A stretch of 64,000 nt of DNA, taken from positions 18,829 to 82,828 of the forward strand of contig JARRNY010000021.1 in assembly GCA_037384445.1 (NCBI GenBank), given 5' to 3'. Of this stretch, positions 1-9,058 are shown in pieces (position 1 is the first letter of the stretch; each line of letters begins with the position of its first letter). The notes under the pieces were generated by a model. That model was not told the origin of the DNA. It was given only the letters and a program-made list of their open reading frames with translations, and ran no database searches. The position numbers and the translations under genes are program-made. This DNA comes from Thiodiazotropha sp037384445. Its GTDB lineage: Bacteria > Pseudomonadota > Gammaproteobacteria > Chromatiales > Chromatiaceae.

Positions 1-48
1 TGCTGCAATCGAAACGGAAACTGTTTTTTCACACAAAAGATGGGGATA

Positions 49-3000
49 TCACGAGTCCAACTGCTGCACTTCAGGGAGTGCAGCGTGCCGCCGCCCACGC
101 CACCGGCCAGCATCTTCCAGGATGAGATAGAGGCTCGGCACCAGCAGCAGCGTGATGGCGGTGGCGAATAGAATGCCGTAACCGAGCGAAATCGCCATGG
201 GGATCATGAAACGGGCCTGTCGTGAGGTCTCGAAAATCATCGGCGCAAGGCCACCGAAGGTGGTGACTGTGGTCAGTAGGATGGGGCGGAAGCGACGCAC
301 ACCGGCAGCCACCATGGCATCCATAGCGCTCATGCCCTCGCTGCGGCGTTCGTTGGCGTAGGTGATCATGACCAGAGCATCGTTCACCACCACACCGCCC
401 AGTGCGATCATGCCCATGACACTGATCAAGCTCAGGCTGTAGCCCATCAGCAAGTGACCGAGGATACCCCCCACTATGCCGAAGGGAATCGCACTCATGA
501 CGATCAACGGTTGCGTATAGCTGCGGAAAGGTATTGCCAACAAGGCAAATATCACAATCAGGGCACCGCTCACGCTAACGTAGAAGCTGTCCACCGCCTC
601 GCGCAAGCTCGCCTGCCGTCCTTCGAAACTATAGGCAAGTCCCGGATAGTCCCTGAGCAGTGCGGGTAACACATCGCTCTTGACCTCCTGCAGTATACGG
701 GTGGTCTCGCTGATGGGCTCCACGTTGGCGGTGACGGTAACGGTACGCCGTCCCCCCCGGCGATCGATCTCGGTAAAGGCGCGGCCCGGCTTGAACACCA
801 CCACCTGACGCAAAGGGACATAGCCGCCCGCGGGGGTGCGGATCAACATCTGCTCCAGATCGTAGACCCGCCTGCGCTCCTCCTCCGGGAGCCGCACCAA
901 CACCTTGATCTCATCGTTTCCCCGCTGCTGACGCAGCGCCTCGGCGCCGTGGAAGGCGGCACGGATCTGGTTGCCGATCTCGTTGGCAGTCAGGCCCAGG
1001 CTACGGGCCTCCGCCGTGAGGCGGAAGTCGAACTGCCGCTTGCCGGGGGTGAAACCGTCGTCGATATCTTTGATGTTGCTGAACTGTCCCAGCCGTTCAG
1101 CCAGGGCACTGCTGGCCAGGTCGAGCATGTCGCTATCGTTGTGACTCAACTCAACGCTGATGGAGGCGCCGCTGCCTGGGCCACCGCGGTCCGACTCATA
1201 ACGACTCGACTCGGTGCCGGGAATAGTCCCCACCGCCTTGCGCCAGAGCCGGGTGACCTGCGCCGTAGAGATCGGCCGCTGCCCCGGAGGCTGCAGATAG
1301 GCGCGGACGGAGACCTTGTTTTCGTTCACCAGGGCGAAGACCCCCTTGCTGAGTTGCTTCCCGCCGTGCTCTTCGATGACTTTGTTCAGCGCATTGACGA
1401 CCCGGTCCCGTACCGCCTCGACCCGGACCATGGGCGTTCCCACCGGCAGCGTGACTGTCGTGTTAGCCCTGTCCGATTCGACCTTGGGCATGAGGATAAA
1501 ACCCATGCGACCGCTTATGGGTATGGCGATCACCACCGCCAGCAAGGCGAGCGCGCAGGTGGCAGTGAGGTAGCGATGGCTTACCGCCAGACGCAGAAAT
1601 GGCCCGTAGACATCCTCCACGAAATGGCGGAAGGCAAGACTGAAGCGCTGCTGGCGCTGGTGCAGCGCCTCACCCCATCGGGTCCTGCGCCGGTCCCTCA
1701 CATGGGCCAGATGAGCCGGCAGGATGAACAGCGCCTCCAGCCAGGAGATGAGAAAGACGCTGCTCACCACCAGCGGTATCACCGACCAGATCTTACCGAA
1801 AGCGCCCGGCACAAAGAGGATCGGCAGGAAGGCGACGATATTGGTGAGGATGCTGAAGCCGATGGGCACGGCGATATCCTGAGCACCACGGATCGACGCC
1901 TGCAGAAAGCCCATGCCCCGCTGGCGGTACTCGTAGATGTTTTCGCCGGCGATGATGGCATCGTCCACCACGATGCCGAGGGCGACGATGAAGGCAAAGA
2001 GGGAGACCATATTCATCGAAACCCCCATCCCCGGCAGGAACAGCAAGGCCCCGAGGAAAGCGGTGGGAATGCCGACGGTGACCCAGAAGGCGAGCTTGAA
2101 CTCCAGGAAGAGACTCAGCAGGCCCAGCACCAGGAGCAGGCCGATAAAGCCGTTTTTCAACAACAGACTGAGCCGTTGCAGGTAGACCTCGGAGCGATCA
2201 CTGAGGATCTCCAGCTCGATCTGGGGCGGCAGCCCGGCTCGAATCAGCGGCAGGCTATCCCGTACGGCTTGCGAGACGCTCAGCGGGGTCTGCTCCCCCA
2301 CCCGTGAGACATCGATACCGATCGCGCGCTTATCGTTGAAGGTGGCGATCCGGTTACTGTCGGCGAAGCCTTCGCTCACCTGGGCGATGTCGCCGAGTCG
2401 AAGCAGTACCCCGCCCTCGCCCTGGATCAGCGGCAATGCTGCGAACTCCCGCGCCCATTGGCGCCGCTCGTTGATGCGTAGCAGTATCTCCCCACCCCGG
2501 GTCTCGATACTGCCGCCTGCGCGATCGACCGCCAGAGCCCGCACCGTCTGCGCCACCTCGTTGAGCGTCAGGTCGTGGGCACGCAGATTCGCTTCGGGGA
2601 TCTCGATATGCACCTCGAGCGCACGCGCCCCCTCCAGATCGACCTGGGTAATGCCCGGTTGCTGCAGCAGTGCCTCGCGCACCCGTTGTGCGGCCCGGTA
2701 GAGGGCATGCTCGTCCGCATCGCCGTAGACCTGGATGTCGATCACCCCATGCTTGTGGACATCGAGCGTAATGGTCGGGCGTTCGGCCTCCTCCGGCAGG
2801 GTGGTGATACGGGCCACCGCCTGCTGCACATTCTGGTAGACCATCTGCGCATCGGCCCCGGAGAGCAGTGAGAGAGCGACCGAGGCGCTCCCCTCGGAAG
2901 CACTGGAACGGATCTCATCGATTCCGTCGAGGCTGCGCACCGACTCCTCGACCGCCAGTACCACACCCAGCTCCACCTCCTCGGGTGTCGCCCCGGGATA

Positions 3001-3168
3001 GGCGATCCTGACCGTGATCCGGTCCAGATCGAAAGCCGGATAGACCTCCTGCTGGATACGCGTGGTCAGATAGAGGCCGCCGAACAGCAATACCAGCATC
3101 AGCAGGTTGGCCGTGACAGAGTTGCTCGCCATCCATGCGATGGGCCCCCGTTGCCAGCGCTCACTCAT
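49..3168 (-). CDS. RND efflux transporter permease (AcrB/HAE1 family)
   Basis: Inner-membrane proton-driven pump of a tripartite efflux system, 1039 residues, the usual length for the family. It shows the classic duplicated layout: a first membrane helix near residues 15-35, a large periplasmic porter/docking half, a block of helices near 340-550, a second periplasmic half, and a final helix block near 860-1020. The conserved helix-4 stretch with adjacent acidic residues (GIVVDDAI) is the proton-relay site of RND pumps, and the matching GGVVVNDALV lies in the second half. The start codon overlaps the adaptor stop by 4 nt (ATGA), which implies translational coupling. The substrate cannot be told from sequence; the adaptor and NodT-type outer-membrane partner point to drugs or small organics rather than metals. 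Confidence 0.93.
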   Translation of the reverse strand: MSERWQRGPIAWMASNSVTANLLMLVLLFGGLYLTTRIQQEVYPAFDLDRITVRIAYPGATPEEVELGVVLAVEESVRSLDGIDEIRSSASEGSASVALSLLSGADAQMVYQNVQQAVARITTLPEEAERPTITLDVHKHGVIDIQVYGDADEHALYRAAQRVREALLQQPGITQVDLEGARALEVHIEIPEANLRAHDLTLNEVAQTVRALAVDRAGGSIETRGGEILLRINERRQWAREFAALPLIQGEGGVLLRLGDIAQVSEGFADSNRIATFNDKRAIGIDVSRVGEQTPLSVSQAVRDSLPLIRAGLPPQIELEILSDRSEVYLQRLSLLLKNGFIGLLLVLGLLSLFLEFKLAFWVTVGIPTAFLGALLFLPGMGVSMNMVSLFAFIVALGIVVDDAIIAGENIYEYRQRGMGFLQASIRGAQDIAVPIGFSILTNIVAFLPILFVPGAFGKIWSVIPLVVSSVFLISWLEALFILPAHLAHVRDRRRTRWGEALHQRQQRFSLAFRHFVEDVYGPFLRLAVSHRYLTATCALALLAVVIAIPISGRMGFILMPKVESDRANTTVTLPVGTPMVRVEAVRDRVVNALNKVIEEHGGKQLSKGVFALVNENKVSVRAYLQPPGQRPISTAQVTRLWRKAVGTIPGTESSRYESDRGGPGSGASISVELSHNDSDMLDLASSALAERLGQFSNIKDIDDGFTPGKRQFDFRLTAEARSLGLTANEIGNQIRAAFHGAEALRQQRGNDEIKVLVRLPEEERRRVYDLEQMLIRTPAGGYVPLRQVVVFKPGRAFTEIDRRGGRRTVTVTANVEPISETTRILQEVKSDVLPALLRDYPGLAYSFEGRQASLREAVDSFYVSVSGALIVIFALLAIPFRSYTQPLIVMSAIPFGIVGGILGHLLMGYSLSLISVMGMIALGGVVVNDALVMITYANERRSEGMSAMDAMVAAGVRRFRPILLTTVTTFGGLAPMIFETSRQARFMIPMAISLGYGILFATAITLLLVPSLYLILEDAGRWRGRRHAALPEVQQLDS

Positions 3169-4373
3169 GGTTGCCGCCTTGGTGCTTCAGCCGCGGTACG
3201 CAGTGGCATGCCCGCCACCGCCACCGCCAGCTCGCTGGTGATGATACGGTCTCCGGCTTCGAGACCACCACGCACATAGACTTCATTGACCCCGCTATAG
3301 AGTAGCGACAGACGGCGAATCGCCAGCTTGTCCTCTCGATCCATGACCCACAGGGTGTTGTCATCACGCAGCCAGCCACGATCCAGGGAGAGTACATCGC
3401 GCAGCTCGCTACCTACGATTTCGGCACGCACGAAAGAGCCCAGCAACAGTGGAGGCAGCTCTCCATCGGCCAGGGCCAGGGGATCGTCCACCGCGACCAG
3501 TAAGCGGGCCATGCGCCCCTTCTCATCCAGATCACCGCGAAGGCGGATGACCCTGCCCTCACGGTAGCGCCCTTTACCCCAGATCTGCTCCTGGTAGAGA
3601 TGCACCTTGGCACCCGCCTCGCCTCCGGCAGGCATCTTCAGCCAGCGCAGGCTGGCAGCCGGCACCGCCAGCTCCACCCAAAAGGTGTCGGTGTCGACCA
3701 AGGTGGCCAGATTGGCGCCGCTGGTGACCCGGGTGCCCAGATTGACCTGACGCTCCATCACCAGGGCATTGAATGGCGCTTTGATTTGGGTGCGCGCCAG
3801 ATCCAGCTCGGCGGCGGCCAACGCGGCTTCGGCTGACGAGACATCGGCACGGGCGGTCTCCCGCTGGGGTTCGCGCAACATCAGCCGGCGTTGCACTTGC
3901 GAGGGTTCGCTCGCCTGTTTCAACAACGCGAACTCCTGCTCCGCCACCTTCCCCTTGCCCGCCTCCAGCGCCAGTTCGGCCTTGGCTTTTGTCAGGTCGG
4001 CACGGCGTTGGCGTATCGCGAGCCGGTAGTCCGCCGGATCGATCTGCAGCAGCAGCTCGCCGGCGGCGACCTGAGCGCCTGGCTCGAAGGTCTCGCTGGT
4101 GTGGTTCACTTCACCGGCCACCTGGGATTGCAGGGTCACCTGACGCGCCGCCAGCACCGAGCCCCAGGCTTCGATGGTCAGGGTATGGCTCTGGGGCGTC
4201 GCCTCAACCACCTCCACCAGGCGAGCCTGACGCACCGGTTTACTGCGCTGAGCGCGGCTGGAGGTGCTCATCAGGTAGCCCACCACCGCCGTAGCCACCA
4301 CGATAATCAGGGCGGGCAGGAGCAACTTGCGGGCACTCCTGCCCGCGCTGAAGGCACTATCGGTCATTCTCAC
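3165..4373 (-). CDS. RND efflux periplasmic adaptor (membrane fusion protein)
   Basis: Adaptor that joins the inner-membrane pump to the outer-membrane channel, 402 residues. An N-terminal membrane anchor (about residues 17-34, LLLPALIIVVATAVVGYL) is followed by a lipoyl/biotinyl-like half (GSVLAARQVTLQSQVAGEV, near 70-90), an alpha-helical hairpin rich in Ala/Glu/Lys (about 115-195), the second lipoyl half (IKAPFNALVMERQVNLG) and beta-barrel domains. It sits between the outer-membrane factor (17-nt overlap) and the permease (4-nt overlap), so the three genes form one transcript. The second Met (residue 3) is an alternative start. Confidence 0.92.
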   Translation of the reverse strand: MRMTDSAFSAGRSARKLLLPALIIVVATAVVGYLMSTSSRAQRSKPVRQARLVEVVEATPQSHTLTIEAWGSVLAARQVTLQSQVAGEVNHTSETFEPGAQVAAGELLLQIDPADYRLAIRQRRADLTKAKAELALEAGKGKVAEQEFALLKQASEPSQVQRRLMLREPQRETARADVSSAEAALAAAELDLARTQIKAPFNALVMERQVNLGTRVTSGANLATLVDTDTFWVELAVPAASLRWLKMPAGGEAGAKVHLYQEQIWGKGRYREGRVIRLRGDLDEKGRMARLLVAVDDPLALADGELPPLLLGSFVRAEIVGSELRDVLSLDRGWLRDDNTLWVMDREDKLAIRRLSLLYSGVNEVYVRGGLEAGDRIITSELAVAVAGMPLRTAAEAPRRQP

Positions 4374-5754
4374 TCTCCTCCGGCGGCGTCATGGACCAAC
4401 CACCTGCCAGCGCACGCACCAATTGGATACGATCACTGATCAGTTGGCGCTGGGCGGTTACCTGCTGGCGTTCCAGGGCCTGGCGGGAGCGCATGGCATC
4501 AAGCACGGAGAGATAGTCCGTGTCGCCCTGGAAGTAACGCTGTCTCTCCTGATGCTCTACCGCGGCCGCCTGTCGCAGCTGGGCATCCAGGCTGGCCTGA
4601 TAGCGCCGCTGTCCCAGTTCGGCGGTCAGGGCCATTTCAACCTCCCCAATGGCGTCGAGCAGGGCCTGGCGGTAGTCATTCATCGTCTCCAGCGCTGCGG
4701 CCTGTGCCCGCTCCGCCTCGGCACGGCGTTGACCGCCATCGACCAAGGGAAGCGTAAGCTGCGCTATCAGGGAACCGAGCCAATCGGAAAAGAGCTCACC
4801 GTTACGGCTGGAGGTGGTAATAGAGGCGCTGAGATCGATGCGGGGATAGCGGGCTGCCACAGCCGCTGCGGCCCGCGCATCAGCAGCCCCCAGCCGCAGT
4901 CGGGCTGACTGAATATCGGGCCGACGCTGAAGCAGTTCGGCCGGGACGCCGGTATCCGGCAAGGGCCCCAAAGCCGGCAGTGCTTTCCCTGCAGGTAGCA
5001 TCCGGCTGCCCGGGTAGGCCCCCAGAAGGATGGTCAGTTGGTGCTCTAGTGTAGCCAGCGTGGCATCCGCCCGCGCCAGCTCTCCCTCGGTCTGAGCCAA
5101 CAGCTGTCGCTGGCGGTAGACATCGCTGGCATTGCTCTGACCAATACGAAAGCGCGCCTCTACCAACTTCAGCAGTTGCCGGTTGGTATCGACCTGCCCG
5201 GCAACGAGAGCAACCTGGGCCCGCTGCTCCAGAAGCTGGTACCAGGTATCGGCCACTTCAGTGCTCAGCGTGATGGCAGCGGTGTGCAGGTCAGCGGCGC
5301 TGGCCTGGGCATCCAGGAGAGCGGCTTCGGAGCTACTGCTCAAGCGGCCCCAGAGATCGACCTCATAGGCGGCGGAGAGCCCCAGCTGTCGGCTGGTCTG
5401 CGCACTCGTTGAGTTGGAGTCCTGGCGTGTCAGGCCAGCCTCGGCATCCAGTTCCGGCCATAGCGTTCCCCTCTCGCGACGGGCGACCGCCTCGGCCTGG
5501 CGCAGCCGCGCCCAGGCTGCCTGCAGGGTAAAGCTCTCCGACAGGGCTTGTTCGATCAAGTTATCCAGATTCGAATCGTTGAACGCCAGCCACCAGCGCT
5601 CGGGGAGAGCCTGCTCACCGGCCGGCTGACTGAAGCGGGTTGGCGCCTCTATCGTCAACTCCCTTGGGGGAGGCGTTGCGGCACAAGCTGCCAGCACCGA
5701 GCTGACAGACAGGACGGTGAATAAACGCCAAACGCCGAGATGAGAGAACACCAA
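4357..5754 (-). CDS. Outer-membrane efflux lipoprotein (NodT/OprM family)
   Basis: TolC-like outer-membrane channel, 465 residues, and first gene of the efflux operon. The N-terminus is a lipoprotein signal with lipobox LAAC (Cys near residue 24), followed by the usual NodT-family start. Two repeats of the outer-membrane-efflux domain are visible, each with long Ala/Gln/Arg-rich helices (near 75-255 and 280-450); RRPDIQSARLRLGAADARA is the typical family stretch at the start of the second repeat. The 3' end overlaps the adaptor gene. The upstream 200 bases are AT-rich and should hold the operon promoter. Confidence 0.92.
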   Translation of the reverse strand: MVFSHLGVWRLFTVLSVSSVLAACAATPPPRELTIEAPTRFSQPAGEQALPERWWLAFNDSNLDNLIEQALSESFTLQAAWARLRQAEAVARRERGTLWPELDAEAGLTRQDSNSTSAQTSRQLGLSAAYEVDLWGRLSSSSEAALLDAQASAADLHTAAITLSTEVADTWYQLLEQRAQVALVAGQVDTNRQLLKLVEARFRIGQSNASDVYRQRQLLAQTEGELARADATLATLEHQLTILLGAYPGSRMLPAGKALPALGPLPDTGVPAELLQRRPDIQSARLRLGAADARAAAAVAARYPRIDLSASITTSSRNGELFSDWLGSLIAQLTLPLVDGGQRRAEAERAQAAALETMNDYRQALLDAIGEVEMALTAELGQRRYQASLDAQLRQAAAVEHQERQRYFQGDTDYLSVLDAMRSRQALERQQVTAQRQLISDRIQLVRALAGGWSMTPPEESENDR

Positions 5755-5975
5755 TCAGTACACCACTAACGCCACAAAAATCTTCACGCCCCAGACGCAA
5801 CTATCAGACACAATCAACGAGGGGATCAACCACAGATTCAACCCCATCCACAGCCCGCCTATATTAGTGAAAATTATTCCTGAAAAACAGTGTGTTATAT
5901 AACGCAACAGAATGCGGCGTATGACATGCCCCAGCTAACGGGGGAGATCCGGGAAATACCCGACTTTGAGAGAAC

Positions 5976-6001
5976 GGGCGATTGAGCACTATCAATCGCC
6001 C
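5976..6001. terminator. Perfect 10-bp hairpin in the gap between lipase and efflux operon
   Basis: GGGCGATTGA and TCAATCGCCC are perfect inverted arms around a 6-base loop. The hairpin lies about 70 bases after the stop of the leftward hydrolase gene at 6073 as measured on the map, that is upstream of the efflux operon's own start only in map order; neither flank has a real T run. It could be a weak terminator or a regulatory hairpin. The rest of the 318-base gap (5755-6072) shows only AT-rich DNA next to the efflux operon start, probably its promoter, and no gene. Confidence 0.35.
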
Positions 6002-6072
6002 TGGGCCAGGGTAAGCCCCAGTACGGGAATCAACTCGCCCAGCTTGGCTGGAGCGCGGCCCTACTCCGCAAA

Positions 6073-6867
6073 TTACAGTCCATTCAGCAGCCGCATCAGC
6101 AACGGCCCGTCCGACGGCTGCAGTGCATGGCTCACCGGCGTGGTGACGACCTGCGACCTGTCTTTCAACGCCGCCACGTTGTTCATGTCCTGGCTGAATG
6201 CGGGTACCAGTTCGTCACCGGCACCGATGGGACCTGGACGCACCACCGAGATGTATTGGATGTCGGGATGGGGCTGGCGGTTGAGCCAGAACAACAGATT
6301 GCCCGGCTGCTCCGGAGTGAGATCCAGCAACACCTCCCAGGAGTCGCGCACCACACCATAGAGTTCACCGGCAAAGAACTCCTTCACCACGCTGATCGGA
6401 AAGGCGTCATCGGTCTCATCCAGCGCTTCGACCGCGCGCAATGTACCGAGATGAGGCGCTGCTATGGTGATCAGCGCTTTGGGGTGGTTAACCCCGCCCC
6501 GCACCAGCGCCATACGCGCTACCACCCCACCAGCGGAGTGACCAACCAGAATCACCGGTTCATCAGGATGGCGCTGTTGCAGCGTGCCAATCATGCGCGA
6601 CAGCAGGTCGGCCTGCAGCGCCACCGGCGCCATGGAGGGGAGTTCGACCGTGTAGAACTTGTTACCCACGGCATCGGCTCTGGTGGGAATCAAACCGCGA
6701 GGCGTGAGGATGCCGGCACGTTGCCAACCGTTGTGTTGCAGGGCCGGAGCAACGCCGCTGGCATCCCAGGAGACGGCACTACCCAGGTAGCCATGCACGA
6801 GCACCGCCACGTCGGCCTGGACTGCGGTGGAGGCCAACAGCAAGAGGAGGATCAGTAAACGGTTCAT
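6073..6867 (-). CDS. Secreted lipase/esterase-like alpha/beta hydrolase
   Basis: Predicted exported alpha/beta-hydrolase of 264 residues. A start at 6867 is preferred over the upstream in-frame ATG at 6885 because a near-ideal ribosome site (AAGGAG, spacer about 6) precedes it and it opens directly into a signal peptide (MNRLLILLLLLASTAVQA). The nucleophile elbow is GHSAGG, and the oxyanion-side motif VLVHGYLGS follows the signal. An acidic residue and a late His (PVSHALQPSD) fit the rest of the triad. The gene lies 96 bases after soeC on the same strand and might be read through from it, but nothing ties its function to sulfite oxidation. Substrate unknown. Confidence 0.8.
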   Translation of the reverse strand: MNRLLILLLLLASTAVQADVAVLVHGYLGSAVSWDASGVAPALQHNGWQRAGILTPRGLIPTRADAVGNKFYTVELPSMAPVALQADLLSRMIGTLQQRHPDEPVILVGHSAGGVVARMALVRGGVNHPKALITIAAPHLGTLRAVEALDETDDAFPISVVKEFFAGELYGVVRDSWEVLLDLTPEQPGNLLFWLNRQPHPDIQYISVVRPGPIGAGDELVPAFSQDMNNVAALKDRSQVVTTPVSHALQPSDGPLLMRLLNGL

Positions 6868-6900
6868 GGTGAACTCCTTGTTCAATAGAGTCGGTAGGAA

Positions 6901-6955
6901 GTTTTGAGCTGAGTGAACGCCTCAACTCAAAACCAAAAACTCAAGACTCAAAACA
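6901..6955. repeat. Short TTTTGAG-type direct/inverted repeat spacer
   Basis: The short spacer after soeC holds GTTTTGAG on one side and several copies of CTCAAAAC or CTCAAGAC on the other, so it can fold back on itself. Its style (reiterated short AT words ending in a TTGAG core) resembles the longer inverted-repeat elements in the two spacers inside soeABC, but it is shorter and diverged. It may be a decayed relative. Confidence 0.4.
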
Positions 6956-6963
6956 CTTCGGCA

Positions 6964-7941
6964 TCACGCCATACTCTGATAATAGAGATTCTGTGGATGC
7001 TTCGCTTCGGTAAAGAAGTGGTAGCGCTCCAGCACCAGGCCGAGATACTGAATCACAAAGGCAGCCACAGGCAGCCGGGTCGATTCCAGAGTGTAGCCGA
7101 GCACGATCAACACCACCGGCAACACAAAGACCATCAGCAGAAAACCGTACCGGACCATCAGCAGGAAACCCTCGGACTGGTGGTGAAAGAACTCCCGGGT
7201 GTTGAAGGAACCGCCCATGAAACCCTGCGCTTTCTGATGCAACTCAGAGTGGTGGACACCGATGGCCGACTGCAGGTCGACCTTGCAGCGGAAGTTGGTA
7301 TTGCGATAGAGCGAAAAACCCCGCGTGATAGCGCCGAGCAGGGTTGCGATCAACGCCCAGGTACCATAAAAACCGACCAGCTCGGTACTCAGGTAGGCGG
7401 AGAAAGCGGCTGCCAACATGAAGCCCGAGGCGATACCGAGAAAGAGAAAGTTGGCCACCGTCAGCGGCGAGTGCCACGCCTTGATGAAACGCAGGCTGGC
7501 ATAGATCATCGCCGTGCAGAGAAACAGCACAAAGGTGGAGATGGTGCCCAGAGCACCGACAACGAGTGTGGCGTCGACCGGCAGGGTCTGCGAAATAACG
7601 AAGAAGGGATCAGTCCAACCCAGGTAGTGGAGCAGACCATACAGGAAGGTCAGCACCATGGCGGCGGGCAGCGCAATGACCTCGCGCGAGAGCCAGGAGG
7701 TACGCCACTGGGTGGCGGCACGCCAGGCCCGTTCCGGGCGCCCCAGGTGGAAGACCGAGGCGACCAGGCCACCGAGCAGCAGGGCTAAGGCGGTCAAACT
7801 ACCCATGGCGTAGAAGTGCTGGTTCTGCACCGGCAACAGATTGGCCAGCGAGTAGAGCTGACCGGTATAGAGGGCCAGGAAGAGGCCCTGACCGGCGCCG
7901 ATCAGGGTCGTTAGAAAGATTACCGAGAATGCGGGATGCAT
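6964..7941 (-). CDS. soeC: Sulfite dehydrogenase membrane anchor SoeC (DmsC/NrfD-like)
   Basis: Integral membrane subunit, 325 residues, that anchors the molybdenum enzyme to the cytoplasmic face of the inner membrane and passes electrons to quinone. It has about eight hydrophobic helices spread along its length, starting with SVIFLTTLIGAGQGLFLALY, which matches the DmsC-type anchor opening. GRPERAWRA (near residue 68) after the second helix is a typical DmsC-family loop. It is the last gene of soeA-soeB-soeC, the same order as reported for Allochromatium vinosum. A GGAGA ribosome site precedes the ATG. The name rests on context and on the cytoplasmic-type SoeA; a DMSO- or polysulfide-reductase anchor is the alternative. 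Confidence 0.85.
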   Translation of the reverse strand: MHPAFSVIFLTTLIGAGQGLFLALYTGQLYSLANLLPVQNQHFYAMGSLTALALLLGGLVASVFHLGRPERAWRAATQWRTSWLSREVIALPAAMVLTFLYGLLHYLGWTDPFFVISQTLPVDATLVVGALGTISTFVLFLCTAMIYASLRFIKAWHSPLTVANFLFLGIASGFMLAAAFSAYLSTELVGFYGTWALIATLLGAITRGFSLYRNTNFRCKVDLQSAIGVHHSELHQKAQGFMGGSFNTREFFHHQSEGFLLMVRYGFLLMVFVLPVVLIVLGYTLESTRLPVAAFVIQYLGLVLERYHFFTEAKHPQNLYYQSMA

Positions 7942-7961
7942 CTATTTTCTCCGATATTTTT

Positions 7962-8091
7962 GCTTTGAATTGAGCTGTTCGCTTCGCGCCTGGTTGATTG
8001 GGTTTCTCCTCTCCCGCAAGGGGGGGATTAGAAGACACCAGTGCGAAGCGCACACCCTCAATTCATCATTCACCATGCAAAATTCATAATT
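7962..8091. repeat. MITE-like inverted-repeat element in the soeB-soeC spacer
   Basis: About 130 bases with imperfect inverted ends: TTTGAATTGAG at the left and CCTCAATTCATCATTCACC at the right. Inside are a second inverted pair (TTCGCTTCGCG / GTGCGAAGCG) and a CTCTCCCGCAAGGGG hairpin. The same layout recurs in the soeA-soeB spacer. No coding capacity. It fills nearly all of the spacer but leaves the soeC ribosome site intact. Confidence 0.6.
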
Positions 8092-8098
8092 AAAAAAA

Positions 8099-8821
8099 TC
8101 ACCAGGCCACATCGTCCAGCGTCTCGCCGGCCTCCGGCGTCGGCAGCTGCTCTTTCTTGAGCGGATTGTCGGCGCGCACCAGTTCGTCCTCGTGTATCTG
8201 AATACGGGTCTTGCGCCGCGGCAGGTAGTGGTTGGCCGGTTTGGTGCCCCACTCCGGCTGCAGCGGATAACCACCCTCTTCGCGAATCGCCACCGAGACC
8301 ACCGAGTTGGGATCGTGCACATCGCCGAAAAGACGGGCGCTGGTCGGGCAGGCCAGCACGCAGGCGGGCTTGCGTTGGGATTCAGGCAGGCTCATGTCGG
8401 TGATACGGTCGATGCAGAGGGTGCACTTCTTCATCACCCGCTGTTTCTCGTCGATCTCGCGAGCGCCATAGGGGCAGGCCCAGGAGCAGTATTTGCAGCC
8501 GATGCACTTGTCGTAGTCGACCAGCACCACGCCGTTGTCCTCCCGCTTATAAGAGGCCCCGGTGGGACAGACCGGCACACAGGGCGGATCCTCGCAGTGC
8601 AGGCACGACTTGGGAAAGTGGTAGGTCTCGGTGTGGGGGAAGACCCCCGCCTCATAGGTCTGCACCCGGTTGAAAAAGGTCCCGGTGGGATCTTCGTCGT
8701 AGGGCCGCTGGTCGGTCAGCGGACCGGCCCAGCCGGAGGTGTTCCACTCCTTGCAGCTGGTCACGCAGGCGTGGCAGCCGACGCAGACGTTGAGATCGAT
8801 TACTAGCGCTAGTTGTGTCAT
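8099..8821 (-). CDS. soeB: Sulfite dehydrogenase iron-sulfur subunit SoeB
   Basis: Four-cluster ferredoxin subunit, 240 residues, that carries electrons from the molybdenum centre in SoeA to SoeC. Four Cys groups are visible: CVGCHACVTSC near residue 12, CLHCEDPPCVPVCP near 70, CIGCKYCSWACP near 105 and CTLCIDRI with a later CVLACP. This is the DmsB/PsrB/SoeB pattern. There is no Tat signal, so it stays in the cytoplasm, as expected for SoeABC and unlike PsrABC. It lies between soeA and soeC, each separated by a repeat-filled spacer. Confidence 0.9.
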   Translation of the reverse strand: MTQLALVIDLNVCVGCHACVTSCKEWNTSGWAGPLTDQRPYDEDPTGTFFNRVQTYEAGVFPHTETYHFPKSCLHCEDPPCVPVCPTGASYKREDNGVVLVDYDKCIGCKYCSWACPYGAREIDEKQRVMKKCTLCIDRITDMSLPESQRKPACVLACPTSARLFGDVHDPNSVVSVAIREEGGYPLQPEWGTKPANHYLPRRKTRIQIHEDELVRADNPLKKEQLPTPEAGETLDDVAW

Positions 8822-8833
8822 TTGTTTGTTTCC

Positions 8834-9050
8834 AATTTTGAATTTTTAATTGTGAATGTTGAATTGAGGGGTTCGCTTCGCTCACGCTGGTTTTGATCTT
8901 CCCCTCTCCCGCAAGGGGAGAGGGGCTTTCAGGAGGCACTCAGCCCGCCAGGCAGATTCCCTCTCCCCTTGTGGGAGAGGGCCAGGGAGAGGGGGGCCAA
9001 CCACCCACGCAAAACGCGCTCCTCAATTCAAAATTCAACATTCAAAATTC
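8834..9050. repeat. MITE-like inverted-repeat element in the soeA-soeB spacer
   Basis: About 217 bases. The left end (8834-8869) is built of TTGAAT/TTTTGAAT words ending in GAATTGAGG; the right end (9021-9050) is its near inverse, starting CCTCAATTCAAAATTC. The interior holds two CCCTCTCCC/GGGAGAGGG hairpins (8901-8922 and 8960-9000). It carries no open frame of note and no transposase, so it would be non-autonomous if mobile. It shares ends and interior style with the element at 7962-8091. Confidence 0.65.
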
Positions 9051-9058
9051 ATCAGTCC

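Noticed and set aside
949..2307. A 452-residue plus-strand open frame
   Set aside because: It lies wholly opposite the RND permease, is rich in His/Asp/Gln in the way antisense frames of GC-rich genes are, and has no known motif.
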